A stretch of DNA of 64,000 nt from Enoplolaimus lenunculus (GCA_030248215.1 JASANG010001501.1:1-64000), one strand, 5' to 3'. Counted from the stretch's first letter, positions 10,748 through 22,069 are shown. Numbers and translations are program-made. Notes: generated by a model from the sequence alone, not told the origin.

Positions 10748-11608
10748 GTTTTTAAATCTTATAATTTTCGGGTTTAAAAAATGTATTTTAAATTTGGTGT
10801 CAGATCAAATATGTTTCAAACAAGAGCTCGCATTGTCAAATGTGTCTAGCACCTATTACCACACTCAAAATAATATTTCTGATATTCAAGAAAAAATTTG
10901 TTACATTTGAGAAATATGATTAGCAATGTGCACTTGAAAAGTATTTCTGTTATAACAGAAATGTTTTCAAAAACCGTTTTGAAATAAAGTCTGAAAAAAC
11001 GTTTTCTAGTTATTTTTAGAAAAATTCTCGTAAATATCAGCAAAACGTTTCATATTTGCCACAGAAAACACTTTTCTGAATAAATTCAGAAATACTTTTT
11101 TGTGTGCAGTTGGAGATAATTGTCGAACCCGGAAATGTTGCGGTTTGAAATTCAGCACATTTATTGCTTTTGGTTCTCTGTAATTGTGAGCAAATTTTGA
11201 TATGTGCAATTGTAGCAGTTCGTTAGTTTGAAAACTTATTACTAACTGGTGACAGATGCTATAAGTATTTGAGAATATGGGCCAAGATATCAATTAAAGT
11301 TACCCTTACCCCCCACGTGGTTGCAAATTGAGAAATTTATGATCGGTTCAAAATTGTTATCCTATTTTACGGATTTAAATGCTGTAGTGGCGTACCCGTA
11401 GCCAGCTCAATATGCTAGGAGGGGGTTTGACAGGCATGCGGATATTTCGAAACTTCAAGCCACAACTGATAACCAGCATAATAGCAACGTATTGGTACTG
11501 TATTTACAGGAGGCATGGAGTGATTTGCCCCCCAACATTAATTTATTCCTACAGCAATTGCCATGTAATATTTATAATATGGTTTAATCAATATTTCATT
11601 AATTCCTA

Positions 11609-11821
11609 CACTGTAAAAAATGGTGAGTCAAATTGACTCTCTCGAAAATAGGCTTTTCCTAACTGCACAAACAGAGTCAAATTCGACTCCGCCAGAGTCA
11701 AACGTACGACGACATAGTGAATCGAATTTGACTCTAGCGGAGCCGAATTTGACTCAGTTTGTTTAGTCAGGAAAAGCCTATTTTCGAGAGAGTCAATTTG
11801 ACTCACCATTTTTCGCAGTGT
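11609..11821. mobile_element. palindromic CACTGCAAAA MITE, copy 3
   Basis: Complete foldback with TA flanks, ending about 90 bases before the first LDLa exon. The arms encode accidental frames on both strands. Confidence 0.85.
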
Positions 11822-11912
11822 ACATCGTGTATATATATTTTAAAAAAGCGTTTTACCTGTCAAAATGGTTTCTACCAAAATTGTGGACCTACAAACTATC
11901 GATCCGTTTTAG

Positions 11913-12053
11913 GTCCTATAAAAGGTCGCGGGGGTGTACCTCGATGTGCCCCGTACGAATTTACTTGTCAGGATGGAGGATGTATCGACGTGCGTCGTGT
12001 TTGTGACTCAAAAACCGACTGCTCAGACGGATCTGACGAAACCAGTGATTGGG
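11913..12053 (+). CDS. HSPG2: perlecan LDLa module a (sixth Cys in next exon)
   Basis: A phase 1-1 exon encoding [12 protein letters not shown], then [19 protein letters not shown] and [16 protein letters not shown]. LDLa modules have six cysteines and an acidic calcium-binding DGSDE. Here five cysteines and DGSDE are present, but the sixth is not in the exon. After splicing, the next exon supplies it (...DWAKC), giving a longer than usual C5-C6 spacing of 12 residues. The palindromic MITE at 11609-11821 ends about 90 bases before the exon. Confidence 0.9.
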
Positions 12054-13407
12054 GTAAACTCATTTAACCCGGACTCGCAGATCCAAGGGATTGCTAACCA
12101 ACTGTAGGTTCAGTTTCGGGGATCAAACTAAAAATGTTGGCTGAAATTTAGTACTAAAATTGCTATTGGCTTTATGAACTATAGCTTTTTTCGTAATTCG
12201 CTCCCAATAGTCATGAGTAAAACTTGGGGTATATTGTTGGAAAATAAATAAGCGTTGCAAACAAATATTAGCGGTGTATCCAGAAACTTCAGACGGAAGC
12301 CGGGCTGGCAAACGGTATGAGTATGCTATACGCTATATAATACGTATGTGCTAATTTTCTGAGAGGAAAACTGCGATCAAGTGATGTTTACCATGTTATC
12401 GCAAAAAAATGTTATGACGGTAGAGGTGGCGTACGACCGTATTTCTGGGTCGCTAATGGCAAAATATCGATCCAAAATCTACATTTTTTTAGAAATTGTG
12501 TCAAAAACGCAACGTACTTTTTATGTTTTGAAAGTCTGTATTCTTACAGCAAAATGTTTGTAAAGCTATTTGAAGCAAGCCGTTTGCGTTTTTTTGACAC
12601 AATTCTTTTGTTTGCTACTTCCGTAAGATTCCGGAGCCGAGGACTTGATTCCTGGTCGGTCTCCAGCAAAGCATTTTTTTTCAAACTTTTCACTGGGAGT
12701 TTACTTTGGTTAAACGAAGAGTTGATGATGTTTGCATTGGCGCTATTCTGTGATGTACCACCGAGCGTTGCGTTTTTGCCAGAACCCACCACCGATGATG
12801 CCGTTTGCTTCTGGGGTGATCAGTGTCACACGTATTTACAATCTGAAAATAATAAAAATTCTGCTAATTTAAGAATATAATACTTGAGTCACTTGCTCGA
12901 TAATATGGGTCTGGTTTGAAAATATTTAACACCAAAAATGGTGTTAGCAAAAACGCACCTCGCCTTGGTTACGTTCTTCTGTCTACAGAATGCACACTCT
13001 TGTCCAATAGTGATCATCCACTCTCGGTTAAACCAAGACTGGATGATCACTCTAACAAGAGTTGTGCAACTACAGAAATTGGTGTGGTACAAAATGTACC
13101 ACCGGGCGTTGTATTTTTGCCCGACCCCCTTATTTAGAGTGGAGGGGTAGTTGATGTTCAAAACGTAGAATGCGCATGCTTTTAAACTTACAAACTCAGT
13201 TAAAACTGCAATATTTCAACGTGTAAATTTGATAAAATTGTCAAACTCGACCCCTCCCCCTTAAATAACGGGGGGATAGTCAAAAACGCAACGCGTGCCG
13301 GGTACATTCTTTTCTACACAGAATACACGCAGTTGCACACAGTTGTCCAATAGTGATCATCCACTCTTAGTTAAACCAATTAACTGTTTGTTTTTGCGTT
13401 ATTTCAG
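12054..13407 (+). other. intron between LDLa a and Ig A
   Basis: 12060-12540 is unassigned. 12544-12880 is open on both strands, including a Lys/Ser/Asn-rich minus frame, but it blends into the foldback family at 12760-13378, so no gene is called. Confidence 0.5.
12945..13378. mobile_element. foldback elements, GTGATCATCCACTCTTG family
   Basis: Palindrome at 12945-13137 (GCAAAAACGCACC... and ...GCGTTGTATTTTTGC), and a half copy at 13249-13378. The repeat also produces overlapping false frames on both strands. Confidence 0.65.
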
Positions 13408-13517
13408 CAAAGTGCAATATTGATCCAAAGATTGTGTTTATATCGCCTAATTTACATATACAGTCAGGGCAAACTATTTCTCTTGAAGCCAAGATAGAAC
13501 ATTTACGCAGTGCAACC
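13408..13517 (+). CDS. HSPG2: perlecan Ig domain A, part 1 of 3
   Basis: Enters in phase 1 after ATTTCAG and leaves in phase 0 at GTAAGT. It encodes KCNIDPKIVFISPNLHIQSG, then QTISLEAKIEHLRSAT. The first Cys completes the preceding LDLa. The rest fits strands A and B of an Ig fold (SGQTISLEA), but the B-strand cysteine is replaced by Ala/Lys. Confidence 0.75.
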
Positions 13518-13682
13518 GTAAGTTATGAATTTGACCAAGATGTGGAAATAGCCGATAGGTTTCCTGCAATGTAAACTATTCAAAGCTTAAGTCTAAGCTT
13601 AACCTTTATCAGTAGTGTATACACGTCTAAGGTCTAAGCCTATGCCTAAGCCTTAGCATCATCGTGATCCTAAAGACTATAA

Positions 13683-13847
13683 TGCAGCGTTCAAAATAAC
13701 ATTTCCCAGTTGCGCACAAAAAAGATTATATGTGTTCTCAGTGTTAGGGTAGGGTTAACAAGTGGCAATGTTGAAAATTGGCACGCGTTAACCTTACCAT
13801 ATGACGTTTTTTGTGCGCAGCTGGGAAACGTTATTGTGAACGCTGCA
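13683..13847. mobile_element. Harbinger-like MITE with TAA duplication
   Basis: Ends TGCAGCGTTCAAAATAAC and GTTATTGTGAACGCTGCA, with further inverted match through CCCAGTTGCGCAC. TAA flanks both sides (13680, 13848). A 3-bp TAA site fits PIF/Harbinger. It lies in the intron inside Ig domain A. Confidence 0.8.
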
Positions 13848-14021
13848 TAAGATTAGGCAGAAAAACACAAATAACGGTATTTTAATTGTATTCCGTGGTT
13901 AGCCAGCGAAATTAGGTTTGCTGATTTGACCAGAATTTAGCTGTTATTTGCAGCTGAAACTTTGATGGACTTGTAAGCGAACACGTCATGAACTAAAGTT
14001 GCACGCTCGTGACGTTCTGCT

Positions 14022-14186
14022 CAGGGGCATGAGCGGACGGTGGGGTAACGGGTCCATAACACCTTCAATGACATTAACAAATTTATTTCTGTTAATAAAA
14101 CATTTAGTTATTAACAGAACTAAATTTGTTAATGTCATTGAAAGTGTCATACACCCGTTGTCCCACCGTCCGCTTATGCCCCTGAG
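14022..14186. repeat. 165-bp hairpin (GGGGCATGAGCGGACGG)
   Basis: Left arm CTCAGGGGCATGAGCGGACGG and right arm CCGTCCGCTTATGCCCCTGAG. The arms continue inward to AACAAATTT. A second left arm at 14228-14290 shows that part of the unit is duplicated. Confidence 0.85.
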
Positions 14187-14638
14187 GTCAACGTCATAAG
14201 CTAAAGTTGCAGGGTCATGAAGTTCTCCTCACGGGCATGAGCGGACGGTGGGGCAACGGATGCATGACCCCTACAATGATATTGACAAATTTATTTGCCC
14301 GAGACAATTATGATTAAAAACAATCTCATATTAATAACTAGTTTATCTGGCATTCTCCTGACAAGGATCCTTGCTACACCACGGTTCAATTAGGATTACG
14401 TCACAATAGACTTTTAGGTTGGATTTACGTTTTGGGAATATGTCTTCACCAGGACCGGCGTTAAGATAGTCGGCCCCTCTTTACACAAGTCAGAGGGACC
14501 CCGCCCCCCCGTAAAATGTTTTACAACTTTATATCTTCGTAGTAAGCGAAAAAATCTTATTTTGCCGAAGTGGGTACCCCAATGGTCGGGGCCTTTCCCA
14601 ATTGGGAGATTGGGAGCGCTGTCGCCGGGACTGGCCTT

Positions 14639-14808
14639 CACTGTAAAATCTGATGAGTTGAATAATCAACTCATCTAGCGAGTTAGTTATTTTTAGCTCA
14701 CTCTGCGTTGAGTTGATTTTCACTACTCACAATTCTGAGTTCTAATAGCTTCAACTCAAAGTGATCCAAGTTATTCCGAGTTAAAATCAACTCGCTGAAA
14801 TTTACAGT
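14639..14808. mobile_element. CACTGTAAAT MITE, copy 4, short
   Basis: A 170-bp deleted copy ending 72 bases before an Ig exon. Confidence 0.8.
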
Positions 14809-14879
14809 GTCACATTTTGGTTTGGACCTAATCGATGTATCGGTCAACGGATATTTTTTGGTTTGATTTACCATTTTAG

Positions 14880-15023
14880 GTTTTATGGGTCAAAATGCCG
14901 CATCAAATTTTGACAATTGGCAGTGCTCGAGTGATTCATGACACCCGTGTTGCTGTAACGAAAACAACTACGCAAGAAAACAATAGCAGAACCACGGTTA
15001 TCAGCTATGAGTTACAAATTGAA
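14880..15023 (+). CDS. HSPG2: perlecan Ig domain A, part 2 of 3
   Basis: A phase 0-0 exon of exactly 48 codons between CCATTTTAG and GTAAGT. It begins VLWVKMPHQILTIGSARVIH and ends TTVISYELQIE. The Trp in VLWVK is the core tryptophan of Ig strand C, and YELQIE fits strand E before the D.G.Y turn. The middle (AVTKTTTQENNSR) is a polar loop with an N-glycosylation sequon (NNS). The MITE at 14639-14808 ends 72 bases upstream. Confidence 0.8.
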
Positions 15024-15529
15024 GTAAGTGTTTGACTCAAATATGCGCAAAAACAGTCCGATAGCCAGGGCAGCAAACAATCAGTCAACCTACCCCCACT
15101 TGAAAAGTTTGCTTCCCCATAAAGAGATGTCGGCCCCCCACTAACTCTTGCAAAGTTTGACAAAGCATGACCCCTTTTTCTGTAATCTTGAGTACACTCA
15201 TGGTTCTTTGGGTCTGCTCGGGTTGAACTCACGTTACACTCGAGTGAACCGTTTAAATTTAGTATTTAATCTTTGAAAAAGTACTCTGTGTTAACACAAT
15301 TCGGAAACAGTAAATTTCTAAAGGTGTTTATCTGTAAGTACCAGATGTTAAACAATTGTATTAAGCATAAAAATGAAATTATACCTAAGCCTAAGCCTAT
15401 GCAGTAAATTAGTCTAAAGCTTAAATTTTGTCTATTCCAGACGCACAGAAAAACGTTCCGTACCTGATCTTTACGCAGGCCAGCATTTCATTTAAATGCA
15501 GGATATTAATTTTTTTATTCTATTTTCAG

Positions 15530-15617
15530 GATGCAAAATTTTCCGATAATGGCACGTACCAGGTATGGGTTGATCATAAACCAAATCGGTTCACCGAACA
15601 GGTTTCAGTGTTTGTAG
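15530..15617 (+). CDS. HSPG2: perlecan Ig domain A, part 3 of 3
   Basis: Enters in phase 0 after TATTTTCAG and leaves in phase 1 (G|GTAAGT). It encodes DAKFSDNGTYQVWV, the typical D.G.Y corner of Ig strand F, then DHKPNRFTEQVSVFV, strand G. The residue after Tyr that is normally Cys (Y.C) is Val, so this Ig lacks both disulfide cysteines. Confidence 0.85.
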
Positions 15618-15755
15618 GTAAGTGATATTAAAAACTTTGACCAATGATATACAGGTGCCGGCACGCGGGGGGGAGGGGGGTGGGCATGGACAATTTGCGA
15701 ATTACAGACCTGGAGCCTTAAGCATAGTCTTAGGCTAAGTATCAGGATTAGGTTT

Positions 15756-16590
15756 GGTCTGTCCCTCTGTCCGTCTGTCCGTCTGTCCGTCCGAAACGAT
15801 TCTCAAGAACGGCTGAACCGATTTTGATAAACTTTTTTTGTTTGAAAGCCAATTTTCCTGGAGTGTTAACATCGCATTGTGGTTTTAAAATTTTAAGCCG
15901 TTTATTAGCTACAGCCTAATTTGCATAATTAATTAAGCCTATAATAGACTTTCCATAATATTTCACTAATTATTACAGTTAGAAGCCATGTAATTTTAGC
16001 ATTAAAGGGTTTTTGGGCGCGAGAAATCTGTGTAGACTGTCAAAAAGCCTCCAAAATTGATAATTGAACAGATAGCTAATAGATAATTTGTATATTAGCA
16101 TAGTTTAGTTGCCTAAATTACGACTTTTTACAATATTTCACTAATTATTAAGGTTAAATGCAATATAATTTCAGCCCTAAAGGGTTTTTAGGTGCGAGGA
16201 ATTTGAATAAATAGGTTACCAACATCCGAAACCGATAATTGCATAGTTAGCTAATAGCTAATTTGCATATTAGCTTAATTGACAAGACAAAACTAGGACT
16301 TTTTAAATTATTTCAATAATTATTAGGGTTTACTGAAGGTTTTTGTGTGCGAGGAATCTGAATAAAATGTTTACAAACCTCCAAAACCGATAGCCGAATA
16401 GTTGGCTAATAGCTAATTTGCATATTAGCTTAATTTACAAGACAAAATTAGGACTTTTGAAATTATTCGAAAATTGTTAGGGTGGCTGAAGGGTTTTTGG
16501 GTGCGCGGAATCTGAGAAAATTGCTAACAAACCTCCAAAACCGATAAATTAATAGATAGCTAATAACGAATTTGCATATTACTTTAATTG
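15756..16590. repeat. GTCC microsatellite plus about four 165-bp units
   Basis: GTCTGTCCGTCTGTCCGTC is followed by diverged units with AGCTAATTTGCATATTAGC and GGTTTTTGGGTGCG, near 15903, 16073, 16247 and 16412. Confidence 0.8.
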
Positions 16591-16617
16591 CTTACGTGTG
16601 TTCGAGCTTCGCTCAAT

Positions 16618-16912
16618 AAATGTAGTCCCACTACGACTGGTTGTAGTGCATAAATGACTCCAGAACCAAATATATTTGAGTTCAGAACGTTAAAGTATAT
16701 TTTAGCTTTGAAAGTGCATTGCGAAGTATATCTGATACCAGAAAAATAAACGTTTAATTCAACTGATAGTTGCAATACCGGATATATCAGTAACATAGGG
16801 TGACGGAGGGCGGGTTGAAAATAAATAACAGTCCGTAGCCGAATAACATGGAGGTACCCTCTGGAGAGGCCAAATAAATATCAGTCCACCCTCTTATTCA
16901 GGTCACTGCAGT
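16618..16912. mobile_element. TGTAGTGACCC element, copy 2, partial and inverted
   Basis: Shares TATATCAGTAACATAGGG, GTACCCTCTGGAGAGGCC and TCTTATTCAGGTCACTGCAG with copy 1. Confidence 0.7.
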
Positions 16913-17335
16913 ACACGGCAGGCCCTCAACATGGGCTAAACGTTGATATTATCGAAATTACTTTAATTTATGAATATTTGGCTCTGTTTAATGTCAATTG
17001 CTTAATTCTAAACCTAAGCCTAATCATAACCTAATTACAATTTTTAAATGTACAGCTTCGTTCAGGCCGTTTCCTTTACGTGGGTACGTTCAGGACCGCG
17101 GCTAGGGTATTAGAGCATCATGCGAGATAGACCCCCTTTATAAGGTATCAATCAGGGGCGCCAGAGTGAATAACGCAATACTTAACTTGAGTTGCGCCGA
17201 GGGTGCAAAAATGTTTTGAAATCGTATGACATAGCGGTCTGTTTCTACTATGGACTCCCAAGTGTCTATCCTATCCCTAAAACGGGCAAGGATAGCGGGC
17301 AGCGGTAGCCTGGGCACTGGAAATACTGATTTTAG

Positions 17336-17515
17336 GTTCAGACGAAGAAGTTTCCGTTGAAAGTTGTTCGCATTCTGCCCATCACTATTATTGCGTAGCG
17401 GATAGGCGTTGCATACCGCTGCAGTTGAAATGCAACAAAATTGCAGATTGCAATGACGGATCTGATGAAGTGAACTGCCCCGAGCGGATACTAGCGTTCA
17501 CCAGTACTAGCTCAG
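17336..17515 (+). CDS. HSPG2: perlecan LDLa module b
   Basis: A phase 1-1 exon. After an acidic lead (SDEEVSVES) come six cysteines in LDLa spacing: CSHSAHHYYC, VADRRC, IPLQLKC, NKIADC and NDGSDEVNC. The calcium-site DGSDE is intact. A Ser/Thr-rich tail (LAFTSTSS) runs to the donor G|GTAAAA. The module probably mediates ligand binding in the extracellular matrix. Confidence 0.9.
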
Positions 17516-17624
17516 GTAAAATAGCGAAATGAAGTAGTTTTCAGAAAAATTTTGGCTTTTGTATACTCCCCCTGCGATTGAAATTTAGGTTTTATGGTTA
17601 GCTAAAACGCAAATATACATTCTG

Positions 17625-17860
17625 TACTGTAAATTTCAGCGAGTTGATTTTAACTCAGAATTAGTTGAACCATTGTCTGAGTTAGGACTATTAGAATGCA
17701 TAATTCTGACTTTATTCAACTTGTGATTTAATTAATCAACTTCTCTAGAATCAACTCAACTCAGAGTGAAAATCAACTAAACTCAGAGTGAGTTAATGTT
17801 GTACTGTTATTAACTCATAAATAACTACCGTTCCATCTGAGTCGATTAATCAACTCACGT
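17625..17860. mobile_element. CACTGTAAAT MITE, copy 5
   Basis: The left end is clear (ACTGTAAATTTCAGCGAG); the right end is decayed. Confidence 0.75.
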
Positions 17861-17988
17861 CCTGTTCCTACGATCATAATTACGCCCTTGCATAGAGGGG
17901 CGACAAGTGTGTTTTTTTTAATTTTACCCCCGGTTTAAATTTGGAGGCATTCTAAAATTTGATTTTAATTTTTAACAAATGTTTTTAG

Positions 17989-18144
17989 CGTCGCCGGCGA
18001 AAATACCTACACCTGGCTCACAATCTGAAAACATTTGCGGCATAAACTATTTTATGTGCCTTACAAGTGGAGAATGTATAGATATAAGACGTCGTTGTGA
18101 TAGCCGCATCGATTGCGTCGACCAATCAGATGAAGCACATTGCG
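17989..18144 (+). CDS. HSPG2: perlecan LDLa module c
   Basis: A phase 1-1 exon after GTTTTTAG. The lead SPAKIPTPGSQSEN is followed by CGINYFMC, LTSGEC, IDIRRRC, DSRIDC and VDQSDEAHC: six cysteines and a DQSDE calcium motif. The donor is TGC G|GTAACG, a slightly weak GTAACG. Confidence 0.92.
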
Positions 18145-18609
18145 GTAACGCTGAACTTTACATCCAGGATGCAGGTCCGCAACTACGGTGGCGTCTAACG
18201 GGGGGTGAGCGCCGCTGCCCATACCAACAGCTTCGCTCTGACCTGGCGGAAATTTTTTTCAAGTGCATCAAAAATTGTCTGTTAGGCTAATTTTGTTTGC
18301 CCCTTCTGGAAATCGTTTTGTCACCCTTACTAACCACTCCAGGTAGCAAGGCTGCCAGGATGTTGCTGTTTCTTGGACCGAATTTATTTTCACAACTCGC
18401 CACAGTCACCCATAACTCCGGCATATATAAACAGTGATCAAGAATTGATGATATGTCGCCGACTAGGAACCCGTAAGGGGTAGCTAAGTATTCGTTAACT
18501 AGATACTTAATCCCATTCCCGCATAGAGTATACTGTGAGCAACTTAGCACAAATTATATACGCAAACGAATGCACATCGCTCAGTATTTAACAATTACTA
18601 CGTGTATGC

Positions 18610-18859
18610 CAGGGTGCAACCGGATGTGAAAAATACCGGAGCCGGAGCCGAAGCCGGAGGTCAATGAATCTTGCCGGAGCCGGAGGTGAGGCGAAATTAG
18701 GTAGTCGCAATGACGGTTAATTAGTTAATTTTAGCCTTGCAAAATTATGCATAATTTTACTACTGAATTTGCCGGAACCTCCGGCTAAAATTCTACCGGA
18801 GCCGGAGGCCGATTTTCTGCCGGAGCCGGAGCCAGAAGCAGGCCTCCGGTTGTACCCTG
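18610..18859. mobile_element. hAT-like non-autonomous element, perfect 8-bp duplication
   Basis: Begins CAGGGTGCAACCGG and ends CCGGTTGTACCCTG, flanked on both sides by GTGTATGC (18602-18609, 18860-18867). The interior is rich in CCGGAG repeats. An 8-bp duplication with CAGGG termini is typical of hAT. It splits an older ATTAACCCTTTC-type element. Confidence 0.85.
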
Positions 18860-19083
18860 GTGTATGCATATAGTACAGAAACTATAAGATGCGGTGGCGT
18901 AGACCCTCAGAGCAAAGCGTCAAGCTCTTACAGTCGAGAAGGGGTGTTAGATTGAGCTTCCGTCCAAAAATTCGCAGGTCAAATCCGAGCTTGAAATTAA
19001 ACCTCAGAGGAAATTGAAAATATTCATGTCAGAAAAGGTTTTAAGTATACAACAGTTTTTAATTTAGTTTTGAACTGTTTTAG

Positions 19084-19290
19084 GTCGAGGGCAAGCTGCA
19101 GTATCGTCTAATCCAAGATCTCAACGAAGAAATCAGGAACTCGCTCGTCAGCAAATCGCATGCGCCGGGTCACAGTTCACATGTGACTCGCGTGATCAAT
19201 GCGTGACGTCATCGGCAATTTGTAATGGCGTCATCGATTGCGCTGATCAAAGCGATGAGTTGCGATGCCGACCGCAATACCTTATTAATC
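19084..19290 (+). CDS. HSPG2: perlecan LDLa module d with basic lead
   Basis: A phase 1-1 exon between GTTTTAG and GTAAGT. The N-terminal lead is unusually basic and Gln-rich (SSNPRSQRRNQELARQQ). It is followed by a complete LDLa: CAGSQFTC, DSRDQC, VTSSAIC, NGVIDC and ADQSDELRC. This is the last recognisable coding exon before an interval of more than 24 kb. Confidence 0.92.
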
Positions 19291-19754
19291 GTAAGTTTTC
19301 GGGGCACAATATTAATAAGCAAAATGTCCATTTTAACCGGCCCATGCTTAATAATGGAGTGACTCGAGTGACACTGGGAGACACGTCCACTCCGGGACTT
19401 TAAACTTCTCCTGTGCCGTGTTTTCCACTGCAATCTGTTCAGTGACTTGTATCACACATGCTTATGTGCACCAATTTTCAACAAGATCGTTCCTTAACCG
19501 TCCAACCTATTTACAACTGGATGTCAATTTTTATGATGAAGCAATATATTTTCGCCAGCTTGGGACTGATAAATTATAGCAGACGTTAGGTTTGAATTTT
19601 GGTTGATCCTGAAGTAAACAGGACTAATTATTTAAATGTGTCAAGTATCACCAAGACAAGCATCATAGCTACATAATTCAACCTGGAAGATAGTGCCAGT
19701 GGCTTTAATATTTATATTTTTGCTTCAATTGCTTGCGAAACTAATCATTTTGGC

Positions 19755-20022
19755 TTATGTTACTTTTGGAGCCGTCCCGATTTCTGGTGAGACTATAAAA
19801 GAGTAGGCTTAGATTTTGGACCACATTTTTTCCTTAACCTTAAGTTTACTTTTACGGCCGTCCCGATTTCTGGTGGAACTGTAAAAGAGTAGGCTTAGAC
19901 ATTGACCACATTATTTGCTTAGACTTTAGGTTTAAGGTTACACTTATTTCAACGCTTAAGCTTAGACTTAGCATTAGCTATGTGCTTAATCTATTGCTGC
20001 GGCCCTCAAAGTAACATTGCCG
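19755..20022. mobile_element. CCTTAAAAGTAACAT-family element with internal duplication
   Basis: The motif GCCGTCCCGATTTCTGGTG occurs twice (19771, 19857). Right end CCCTCAAAGTAACATTGCC. Confidence 0.65.
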
Positions 20023-20154
20023 GGATCATTATAATGTCCAGCAAATTGTGCACTTTACAACCGTTTTTGCTTGCTAACCAGATTTTAATCCTGGTGAAAC
20101 CTGAAAGATGATAAACTTAAAAGGAAATAATATTCAATAGCAAAAGCCGATGCG

Positions 20155-20276
20155 TAGCCTAAAAGGGGGGGGGTACAAGCGAATAAGCCTAAAAGGATGG
20201 GGGTACAAGCGAATAAGCCTAAAAGGATGGGGGTACAAGCGAATAAGCCTAAAAGGATGGGGGGACAAGCGAATAT
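20155..20276. repeat. 30-bp tandem array, 4 units
   Basis: The unit is AAGCCTAAAAGGATGGGGGT plus ACAAGCGAAT. Confidence 0.9.
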
Positions 20277-20348
20277 AATGCTAGAATAATGAAAGAAGTT
20301 TTTTTCAACACAATAAAGAATGCTTCAACTAGTAGGCACAAACGCCTA

Positions 20349-20596
20349 TACTGTAAATCTGAGTGAGTTGATTTTAACTCAGAATAGAGTTGAATCTCCC
20401 AGTCTGAGTTAGGACTTTCAGAACTCAGAATTCTGAGTCAATAAAACTCACTCTGACTTAATTATTCAACTTACCCGGAACAAACTGAACTCAGAGTGAG
20501 AATCAATTCACATCAGAGTGCGTTAATGTTAACTGCTACTCAAAAATAAATAACTCTCTAGCTGATTTGATTTATCAATTTATTGGAATTTAGATG
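20349..20596. mobile_element. CACTGTAAAT MITE, copy 6
   Basis: Left end ACTGTAAATCTGAGTGAG; right end decayed (GGAATTTAGATGG). Confidence 0.75.
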
Positions 20597-20862
20597 GTAG
20601 AATGCCGTTGCCCAGCCTGACTCAAAACCTCCCAAAGGTCTGACTGGGGCCATTCCAAAGACAATACGAAACCGCTTCGGGTAAACGAGACCTCTAGCGG
20701 TGTGCCGTAAGGTGCACTAACGACCACCCTGGAGCACTGGCGGATCTAGAAATTTTTGCAAACGCCGTATGGCAATGCAAGATTGGCAAAAACTCGCCAG
20801 TGAAGTGAACAAGAAGCCAAACGCTATTTTAGTGCTAAACTAAAACACAATTTATGAGTTTC

Positions 20863-21062
20863 GGCCAATGCTACTTTAAGAGGTGTAACAGTAGATTAAG
20901 CGTATTCCTAAGCCTAAGCCTAAGCGTTGCAAAAGCGTATTCCTAAGCCCAAGAGTATGCCTAAGCCTAAGCCTAAGCAAAAAAATGTAATCCAGAATCT
21001 AAACTTACTCTTTTTTACAGATCCACCATTCAACCTGGCCGCCCCTTAAACTAACATGAGCC
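20863..21062. mobile_element. CCTTAAAAGTAACAT-family element, complete
   Basis: Starts GGCCAATGCTACTTTAAGAG, CCTAAG core, ends GCCCCTTAAACTAACATG. Confidence 0.7.
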
Positions 21063-21389
21063 TCAGTTTCAATCTGTTGTTGGAGGGGGCCTAAGCCAGC
21101 GTACCCCTTTGCAACCAGCCAGGGTCCAGGACATGCAAACGTTTTTATGCGATGTTAAAATGGCAAAAACAAACAACATATACGCTTTAACTTTGCTAAA
21201 TTGTTTATCAGTTAGCTTGGTTTCGGGTCCTTATAAATGGCTTTTTCAGCGAGATTTTAATCAAAAAAGTGTAGCATATTTAAGCATTGAAAATCGGCAA
21301 TAACTTTTGAAACCCAATCTGTGTTATTGCGCTAATTTTAGCTTAATTTAAAAATATTACTGCAAGTTTATCTAAATGCACTATTTTAC

Positions 21390-21763
21390 TGCAAATTCCA
21401 GTGAGTTGATTAATTAATAAAGAAATATTATTTAGTTTTTGGTTATTTCTGAGTTTTAATAACAGTGAATATTAACTCACTTTGAGAATGAATTATTATT
21501 CATTTTTTTGGTTATTTCACAGTTTTAATAACAGTGAATATTAACTCACTTTGAGAATGAATTATTATTCATTTTTTTGGTTATTTCTGAGTTTTAATAA
21601 CATGAAATATTAACTCAGTCTGAGAGTTGATTTTGTTCCGGATGAGTTGATTTAATTACCTCAGAATAAATTCAATCAATTCGGAATTGTGAAAGACCTA
21701 ATTCAGACTCAGTGATTTAACTCATTCTGAATTAAAAATCAATTCACTGCAAATTACAGGATG
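21390..21763. mobile_element. CACTGTAAAT MITE, copy 7, with internal duplication
   Basis: Contains a duplicated inner block (TTTTTTGGTTATTTC and AACAGTGAATATTAACTC, repeated near 21450, 21512 and 21576), making it longer than its relatives. Confidence 0.75.
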
Positions 21764-22014
21764 CGCGTTTACTCGCCCAAATGTACAGAATAGTTCGCGA
21801 AGATAACCTGGAGTGTACAAGATAAGTGAGTCTAAATTAGCGCTAAGCATAAGTCTAAGCCTCAGCCTAAGTGACTTAGACCTTGTAACTGGGTTCGTAA
21901 CATCTTATAAGATCGTCAAACTGCGTTAATTCTAAAATTAGCTCTGACAATAAGTCTAAGCCCAACCCTACGCGACCTAAACATGTATCTTGATCCATGT
22001 CATCATATAGAATA

Positions 22015-22053
22015 ATCACATTGCGTCATATTTTAAATATGACGCAATGTGAT
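22015..22053. repeat. 39-bp perfect palindrome
   Basis: Two 19-base arms (ATCACATTGCGTCATATTT and its complement) are separated by one T. It sits just past the polyA signal of the minus-strand reading frame. Confidence 0.9.
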
Positions 22054-22069
22054 GACGATTTTATTTATT

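Noticed and set aside
11759-11912. Upstream extension of the LDLa a frame
   Set aside because: The open frame continues through the palindromic MITE by chance; the acceptor at 11912 marks the real exon start.
12544-12880. Overlapping open frames on both strands (82 and 108 residues)
   Set aside because: No splice context fitting the gene; the right part belongs to the GTGATCATCCACTC foldback family.
19291-19403. Read-through of LDLa d to a stop as a terminal exon
   Set aside because: A perfect GTAAGT donor at 19291 keeps the phase of all neighbours; the extension shows no domain.
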